From Clavelina lepadiformis (taxonomy: Eukaryota > Chordata > Ascidiacea > Aplousobranchia > Clavelinidae), in NCBI RefSeq assembly GCF_947623445.1, contig NC_135244.1, forward strand, positions 20,646,860 to 20,710,859: DNA of 64,000 bases, read 5' to 3'. Positions 57,901 through 64,000 of the stretch are shown piece by piece (the first letter of the stretch is position 1; every line of letters starts with the position of its first letter). Below the pieces are notes generated by a model that was not told the origin of the DNA, searched no databases, and saw nothing but the letters and a program-made list of their open reading frames with translations. The translations under genes were made by a program, and so were the position numbers.

Positions 57901-58396
57901 GATTGCATTACAGAGTTCTGGATGAAAAAAGCTGACAGCAAGAAACCAATGCAGTTATTGTTATGCATGTTGGCGCTATTATTTTCGCTGTTTTTCAATC
58001 TGTACCAATAATTGTTCTTGGATCTATAAACCTTCGCATTAAAACAAACTATTGTACTTGGTCGGAAAGCGTAAATCTTTATTGACGGCAAAAACAACAA
58101 AATCCATATAATACCCAATTTGGCATAGTACAGTGAATAAAAAGGCATTTGACGATCACAAATTACCAGTTGAGTTACAGTTGAATAAATAGAGTTCCTA
58201 ACCAGATTTGCGTAAAGTATTTTGGTAAGTTTGATTGAGTTTGATAAGTTGCCTGGAACCACACAGTCAGAATGCTGAATTAGCAGTAACCTGACTTTGC
58301 AACTTACAGTCAACCGCAAGAGTATCAAATTCAATCAACAACTGATGAATGGTGATAACATTGCATATCTAAAAAACAAAATAGTAATTGGTTCCT
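54985..58396. other. Intergenic region between GFER and MRAS
   Basis: This 3.4-kb stretch includes the 5' side of MRAS and the 3' side of GFER. I see no supported coding exon on either strand. Confidence 0.4.
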
Positions 58397-59419
58397 TCAG
58401 TCACAAGATCCGTCTTTCCAGCCATCCCGCCATCTTTCCATGACTTTTGAACAATCAAATTCTGGTTTTCCAATCTTCTTATTAACCAGGTTATGTTGTA
58501 CGCACATCCATTTTGAGAAAGTATATCGATCTCTCACGTCTGGACGACTTTCCTTTAAACTGTTCATAAATTTAAGTTAATTTTGATTAAGCTCAGATCG
58601 AAAACCACTAAAACTAAGAGATGAATTGATATTAATTATATTATCAAAACTTGGCGGATAAAGTTTTTTAGAAGCTGTGGTTATGATAACAACTTTTTAC
58701 TAAATACTAATGCACATCTATCCAAACATACTAAACATTATTGATGAAAGCATTGTTTTTTATAGTTGAATTACATAACCTCAGGCAAACAACAACAAAA
58801 TATGAATAAATCAAACTTTTTTCTGAAATCCTTTGCACAGTAATCACAGGGATAGAACTTGGAAAATAATTCCATGAAACCAGTCATGTCCGTCTTCTGT
58901 TTTTCCGAAGGTTTTTCAGGATAATAAGCAGCCATTGTGTGAAGAAATGACCAGGTGTTTCTGCCCAACTCTACATTTGTCAAAGGGCACTCTGCAGATG
59001 CTGAAGTATCAGGTTGTACCTGGGTGTATCACAGACTCTTAAAAATTGATAATGTGGTACTGTTGTCGCATTTTCTCACATTATAAAATGAAGACAAAGA
59101 TTTTTTCCGTTTTTTATGTATGCTTTGCCGCTTTATATTAGTTCACGCTTAGCTTTAAAACAAGACCGACGGCACCAGTGTCACACACAGCTATTTCTCC
59201 TTGCACCAACCCTACTTACCTAGAACCACTAAACTGTGTTCCTTCTAAACATGAATTTTTTACGAAGCAACAAATCACCTGTTCATCTGATTCTTTCTTC
59301 TTCCTCCATGTCTTGAAATCGTCGCAGACTCTGCAAGCTCTTCGTGCACGTCGACCATAACTTTCCTCAGGAATATCTTCTTCCTGAAGCCCACCAAAAA
59401 CTCTTCCAGCACTTCCCAT
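58397..59419 (-). CDS. GFER: FAD-linked sulfhydryl oxidase ALR (Erv1 family)
   Basis: Three exons in phase: 59279-59419, 58817-58989 and 58397-58559, giving 158 aa. The enzyme reoxidises MIA40/CHCHD4 in the mitochondrial intermembrane space during disulfide-relay import. The N-terminal part has [10 protein letters not shown]. The FAD-binding core has [20 protein letters not shown], the catalytic CxxC in [10 protein letters not shown] (C95/C98), and later [24 protein letters not shown] and the family-typical GWKDGSCD end. The middle exon uses the downstream AG of a CAGAG acceptor, which is the one that keeps the frame. It lacks a long N-terminal targeting extension, so it resembles the short form. 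Its start codon is 480 bp from the EFTUD2 stop codon on the same strand. Confidence 0.95.
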
Positions 59420-59898
59420 TCAAGGATCTCAACTTTACGTCAAAAAAACTTAAAACATTGCACCTAAAAATCCAAAGATTTCACTATATTTTCCAGCCTA
59501 ATGTGCACATTTTTATCACATTATCAGCATACTCAGATTTTAACACAAAACTACATTTAGCATTGCAGATATTAAAATATTTGGAGTACAAAAACAATGA
59601 TGATGATACGAGCATTTAAATGAGTCTAAAAAGTTTTCAACAACAATTCCAATCTTAAAATAATGTGCCATAAAGTTTGATTTTTATTAGCTTTCTTTCT
59701 ACCATTTAATCATTGTGACAAAGCCAGCCACTATACATTCAGAACTGAAACATTTTTATTTTCCTTAAGTTTGTTTAAGGAATGTAATGCGGCTACTATG
59801 ATCAATAGAATGATACTTGGCAGTATAAAACAAGACAATATTATGATTCAAAAACTCAATGTAAATTGCAGTTGTAAAATTTTAAACTTTTGTCCAGA

Positions 59899-62835
59899 TC
59901 AGATTGGATAATTGAACATAACATCTTGACGTGCCAATTCTAGCAACATAGGATCATCAAAGAATTTGCTGATGGACACATCTTCACTGAGTCCTTTCCT
60001 TCGGCGAGTTTTCACCATGAATTCCCTCGCTAAATGAGTTGCCGGCTGCGGTTCCAGTGGCCGAATGACAACACTCTTATCCAATGGATCACCAGGTACT
60101 ATTTGCCAATGATGGAAAACAGAAAGGCAGAAAGCCTGGCCTTGTGTGTGGGTTCGAAGATCTGTTTCAAAGCCGAATGAATCTATGGCTGGAATGAAAG
60201 CTTTTATGGTGTACAAAGGCGAACCTGCTACTGGGGCATCTTGAGTGACATGTCCACGCCTCCTTGCGAGGACAGTATAGACAGCGGACACACAATCAGC
60301 CGGTGCGATGACCTCGACAAACATGTATGGTTCCATTAGCCTTGGAGTAGCCATGAGAAAGGCTGAGTATGCAACTCTGCGTGATGTCGGGATGATTTGA
60401 CCACCACCTCTGTGCAGTGGCTCGTTAGCAATTACAGCATCCAGAATTTTGAACTTGACATTTCTAATTGGCTCATCACAAAGTGGCCCTTCCCTTGTAC
60501 CCCACTGAAACCCTTGAACAATACTATCTTTGACTGATGCTAAAAGTCCCTTATCCACTTCAGATGGCAAGGTGTCGTCAACTAGAATATTTGGCCCAGC
60601 GTTGTCAGGCCCAAATGCCCATATTGATCGAGCAGCAAGTAAATCCCAGTCGTACTTGGTTTGGAAAAATTCTCCAAGTCGTTTACGATTCCAGCTTATC
60701 TGCACAACTTCCTTCTCAATGTCTTCAGCGAGCCCTTTCTCCAATGGCTCTGCAATCATGGTGAGTTTGTTTTTACGGTTCGGAGTTTCAGCAAAACATT
60801 TCAGAGATGATGTATCTACGACAGTTTCACAAAAAGCAACTACAGGATCAGCAACTTTGATGTCAATCTCGGCATAAATCTTTCTCAAATCGTGCATCAC
60901 GCAGTCGAGGTACAGCTCCCCGGTGCCAAGCACAACGTGTTCTCCTGACTCCTCAACTTTTGTGGTGAGGAGGGGGTAACTTTTGTTCACTTTTCTCAAA
61001 CCATCCAACATCTTCGGCAGCTCTGAAGGATTGACTGGTTCGACGGCAATTTTCACAACAGAATTTGTGTTGAATTTCAATGGTCGAAATATGTGCGCTT
61101 CTTCATTCCCTCGAGCCTGTGTGATGGTACTTGTCTTGACGATGGGCTCGTCCACACCCTCCATAAGCACCCAGTTGCCAGCCGGGACCCTGTTCACCTC
61201 CACTGTGTATCTTGCTTCGTTTATCCAAAGTCTACCCATTGTAAGCACACGAGAATCTTCTTCATCCTCCAGGGTGTAATTCTCACCTAAAACTTTCACA
61301 ACATCACCGGCATGCACGGTTCCACTGATTACTCGGCCAAACACTCTAAAGCTAACTCCATCTTCTGTGGAGTACATCTTGCATGTGTGTACCATTAATG
61401 GACCATCGGGATCACAAGACTGCATTGCCACAGCTAGTTCAGAATCATCCAATGGGCCGCTGTATGTGTGAGCCACCTTAGTCGGAGCAGCTACATTAGG
61501 AGGGGGAATGTGCTCTACACACATATCAACAAAACCAGAGAAGTCGCCCATGAATCGGGAACAAACCAGTCTGAGCAAAGGCTTAATATTTAATTTCATT
61601 TCTTCTTTGTTTAAGTATACGTTGAGCTCATCGAGTACTCGAGGAAGAGTTGAATCCACATCCCCAACGACTTGAGCGAAGATCTTGTAAAGGGGTTCCA
61701 AAACAAATTCAACAAAGCTACGTTGTGCGTTTGTGTGTGGCGCCTTCTTTGCAAACTTGTGAGTTTTCTGATTGAAGTACACATCGCCCCACAGGCATTG
61801 GGAAAAAGTATTTGGGTTGAAATCTTCACCAAAATGCTTGACGTAGAGCTCGGCAAAAGATCTCAGCGTGAAGCAAAATGCATACTGTGAACTTGCAAAG
61901 CAAACGTTTCCTTTTAAGGGTGATACAACGGGGATGTTTTCACTGTCACTGAAGGTGCTTAGCAAGCCATTAACCTCGTCCACTATGTGCTTGAGCTTAT
62001 AGTAAGCATCCATTGGAGGCAGCTTCAGTTCCAGTATGAGTCGGTCAATTTTATTAATGCAAATTGTAATCGCCAGCCGCTCTTGTAAGGCGTGCTTCAA
62101 CATCCGTTCTGTGTTCAGCATCACACCTTCCGACGCATCAACAAATAAGACAATTCCATCACTTACACGAATGGCAGCTGTCGCCTCATCAGAAAAATTA
62201 ACATGTCCAGGTGTATCCATGACATTGACCAAGAAGCTTTTGCCCTTACTATCAGGTAAGACCAAGGTAACAGGCTGGGATTTTATGCTCAAGCCGCGTT
62301 CTTGCTCGGTTAGCAAAGTGTCTGTGTAACGGAGGTCATGCTCTTCTCTTCTTGAGATATCAGAATGAGTCTGCTCAATCAGGCAATCAACAAAATTTGT
62401 CTTGCCGTGGTGTAAGTGTCCAGCAAGGACAACGTTTCTTATCAGTTCTGGATTGTCCATCATATCTGCAAGATATTCCATATCGTAAGTGGTATTTGGA
62501 TATTCCTGTTCAACCAGGGCAAACTTCTTCCTTTTTATCGGAGCGATGATTGGTTCCGTGAGAGGCTGAGCATCTTCTTCTTCTACAATTGTCTCAACAT
62601 CCGGACCATAAACCTCTTCATGGGTGGGGTAATACTTCTTGTCTTCATGAAGAACAACTTCCATTCCTTGCACTGCATTGCCTCCTTCCTCTTCCGCATT
62701 ATCACTGTCAGCATTATCCAAGTCATCCTCTTCTTCAGGAGACAATCCTTCATCAACATCATCTTCTTCCTCTTCATCCGATTCTAGGCCTGGTCCTACA
62801 TAGTTTCCAAACTCATCGTACATGTCAGCATCCAT
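59899..62835 (-). CDS. EFTUD2: U5 snRNP GTPase Snu114 / 116-kDa component
   Basis: One uninterrupted 978-aa reading frame, start at 62835 ([16 protein letters not shown]). An in-frame ATG at 62886 lies in what looks like 5' UTR sequence after a splice acceptor, so the downstream start, which matches the family N-terminus, was chosen. The protein is an EF-2-like GTPase of the spliceosome. It controls U4/U6 unwinding by BRR2 and spliceosome disassembly. It has an acidic N-terminus (residues 18-52), G1 GHLHHGKT (139-146), G3 DTPGH (207-211), G4 NKID (261-264), then EF-G-like domains. The C-terminus contains [22 protein letters not shown] and [14 protein letters not shown]. Length is close to the usual 972 aa. 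The lack of introns is striking beside the exon-rich neighbours. A minus-strand AATAAA lies at 59755-59760. Confidence 0.97.
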   Translation of the reverse strand: MDADMYDEFGNYVGPGLESDEEEEDDVDEGLSPEEEDDLDNADSDNAEEEGGNAVQGMEVVLHEDKKYYPTHEEVYGPDVETIVEEEDAQPLTEPIIAPIKRKKFALVEQEYPNTTYDMEYLADMMDNPELIRNVVLAGHLHHGKTNFVDCLIEQTHSDISRREEHDLRYTDTLLTEQERGLSIKSQPVTLVLPDSKGKSFLVNVMDTPGHVNFSDEATAAIRVSDGIVLFVDASEGVMLNTERMLKHALQERLAITICINKIDRLILELKLPPMDAYYKLKHIVDEVNGLLSTFSDSENIPVVSPLKGNVCFASSQYAFCFTLRSFAELYVKHFGEDFNPNTFSQCLWGDVYFNQKTHKFAKKAPHTNAQRSFVEFVLEPLYKIFAQVVGDVDSTLPRVLDELNVYLNKEEMKLNIKPLLRLVCSRFMGDFSGFVDMCVEHIPPPNVAAPTKVAHTYSGPLDDSELAVAMQSCDPDGPLMVHTCKMYSTEDGVSFRVFGRVISGTVHAGDVVKVLGENYTLEDEEDSRVLTMGRLWINEARYTVEVNRVPAGNWVLMEGVDEPIVKTSTITQARGNEEAHIFRPLKFNTNSVVKIAVEPVNPSELPKMLDGLRKVNKSYPLLTTKVEESGEHVVLGTGELYLDCVMHDLRKIYAEIDIKVADPVVAFCETVVDTSSLKCFAETPNRKNKLTMIAEPLEKGLAEDIEKEVVQISWNRKRLGEFFQTKYDWDLLAARSIWAFGPDNAGPNILVDDTLPSEVDKGLLASVKDSIVQGFQWGTREGPLCDEPIRNVKFKILDAVIANEPLHRGGGQIIPTSRRVAYSAFLMATPRLMEPYMFVEVIAPADCVSAVYTVLARRRGHVTQDAPVAGSPLYTIKAFIPAIDSFGFETDLRTHTQGQAFCLSVFHHWQIVPGDPLDKSVVIRPLEPQPATHLAREFMVKTRRRKGLSEDVSISKFFDDPMLLELARQDVMFNYPI

Positions 62836-64000
62836 AGTGGCTTTAGAAGATTGGTTCTTACACCTTGAGCTGCAATGTAACTGCAAATGTTTTGTATTAG
62901 CAATTCATTACTGCTAAATTTTCAAAACGTTTTTCAACAACCTTTTATTTACATGGACACTAGAAAATGTCAAATTAACTGAATCGCAGTTTAAATACGT
63001 CATGCTAGCTGCTGTATATGTAGATTTCAACAAGGTAGGGTTTCTGAGACTTTGTTAACTCGCAACCCATTTTCTTAGGGTAAAAAATTCTGTGGCTCTT
63101 AGTAGCGGAAAAATTCATTTGTTTTATTTTTTGTCTTCAATGGGGGGAGAAAAAATTGTACTGACAAAGGTGGTCGCAAATATATTAGCAGTTAATGACA
63201 ATAATTTCCACAAATTGGACGGGCAAATGTGACAAGGCCTCAAGAGCAAAAATGTGCATTACGGACTAATGAGAGAATGCAAAATAATTATTAGCGTTAG
63301 CACGGCCACCAAACCCACTTTTGAAACAGTTAACAAAAACGATTTAGCCCCAATACTGGTGATGAAAGCTTGCAGCTTGCATTATTAGTAGTATTATTAG
63401 TAGTTTGCGTTTACTTCTATTTGATTATATTAAGCTTTGCTGAACATGCTTAACCTATGTAATGCACCACATATAACACACAAACTCTTATGCAATAAAC
63501 TGACCAAGTATTCAGATATTATACCAAACAAGTCCAGTTCGTAGGATTTAAAGCACTGTAAAATAAAAACTACAGAACATATTACCCAAATTTTTTTTTA
63601 CCGTGTTAAGGAATTTATACGCTACTTACATAAGTAAAATCTTTACAAACTCATGCCCAGAATGCTTGTAATTTAAAAGGGAATCAAAGTGGGTCAAAAT
63701 GTCCATTGTCAATTTGTTAAGTATATAGGCGATGGAAAACATCTTGCCAACCAAAAAAATGGAGGATGCAATTCGGAAAGGGTCTATTGCGTTGACCATA
63801 TTTGCCTTTTCCTACTTTGGAAAACGGCGACCGGCAAAATAAGTGTCTACTTCACCGGCCGCAGGTTACTGAATTTAGGAAAATAGTCTACCAATTGCCG
63901 CAACTAGAAAATACAGCAGTTTTCAATGAGAAGAATAATTTTTATGTGATGACAGGCACTAAAACTTAACTTCTTTGTTTATTTATTATAAGTTGGCGTT
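62836..64000. other. EFTUD2 5' region
   Basis: On the minus strand the sequence ATTTGCAG just upstream of 62881 looks like a splice acceptor for a 5' UTR exon, so a non-coding first exon probably lies further right. Except for the dispersed repeat at 63120-63325, no other feature is seen. Confidence 0.4.
63120..63325. repeat. Dispersed repeat, copy 2 (upstream of EFTUD2)
   Basis: Same family and orientation as 49745-49945, sharing AAAAAATTGTACTGAC, CCACAAATTGGACGGGCAAA-like sequence and GCACGGCCACCAAACCCA. The copies differ by many substitutions and small indels, so neither insertion is recent. Confidence 0.75.

Noticed and set aside
62836-62886. Upstream in-frame start of EFTUD2 ([11 protein letters not shown])
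   Set aside because: It overlaps a probable 5' UTR splice acceptor, and the conserved N-terminus begins at 62835.

Overview
This is an animal nuclear window of 64 kb. It is AT-rich, with short introns (mostly 100-600 bp) and protein sequences close to vertebrate orthologs. My best guess for the source is an invertebrate chordate such as an ascidian tunicate. That guess rests on compactness and protein similarity alone, and no marker in the window proves it. I rebuilt the genes by reading exons on both strands and checking splice sites and codon phase at each junction.

Plus strand, left half. An R3HCC1/R3HCC1L-type R3H-domain gene runs from 2946 (its 5' end is not resolved) to 12332 and has one 3.1-kb exon. 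Its last intron holds a TIR DNA transposon, and a tRNA-like SINE fragment follows its stop codon. A small single-membrane-span protein lies on the minus strand at 14915-15918. NDUFB6 (respiratory complex I) follows at 18512-21622. A class III glucose transporter of the GLUT6/GLUT8 type, 11 exons and 515 aa, lies at 23255-27755.

Minus strand, right half. Five genes follow in one orientation. Read 5' to 3' these are EFTUD2 (U5 snRNP GTPase, 978 aa, intronless CDS, 62835-59899), GFER/ALR (mitochondrial sulfhydryl oxidase, 59419-58397), an M-Ras-type small GTPase (54984-53201), POLE (catalytic subunit of DNA polymerase epsilon, 47 coding exons and 2286 aa, 50818-30099), and a 94-aa protein that is little more than one SH3 domain (29538-28891). 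The genes are unrelated in function: replication, splicing, redox import, signalling, respiration and sugar transport. EFTUD2 and GFER are only 480 bp apart and could share a transcript, but this is not shown.

Repeats are mostly short non-autonomous DNA transposons (MITEs). Several show hAT-like ends with 8-bp target duplications. Others are a CACTA-like element with a decayed coding region, a 664-bp element packed with AGGTCA repeats, a 33-bp minisatellite, a long hairpin, and a dispersed repeat present in at least two full copies. No virus-derived element, CRISPR array or intact tRNA/rRNA gene was seen.
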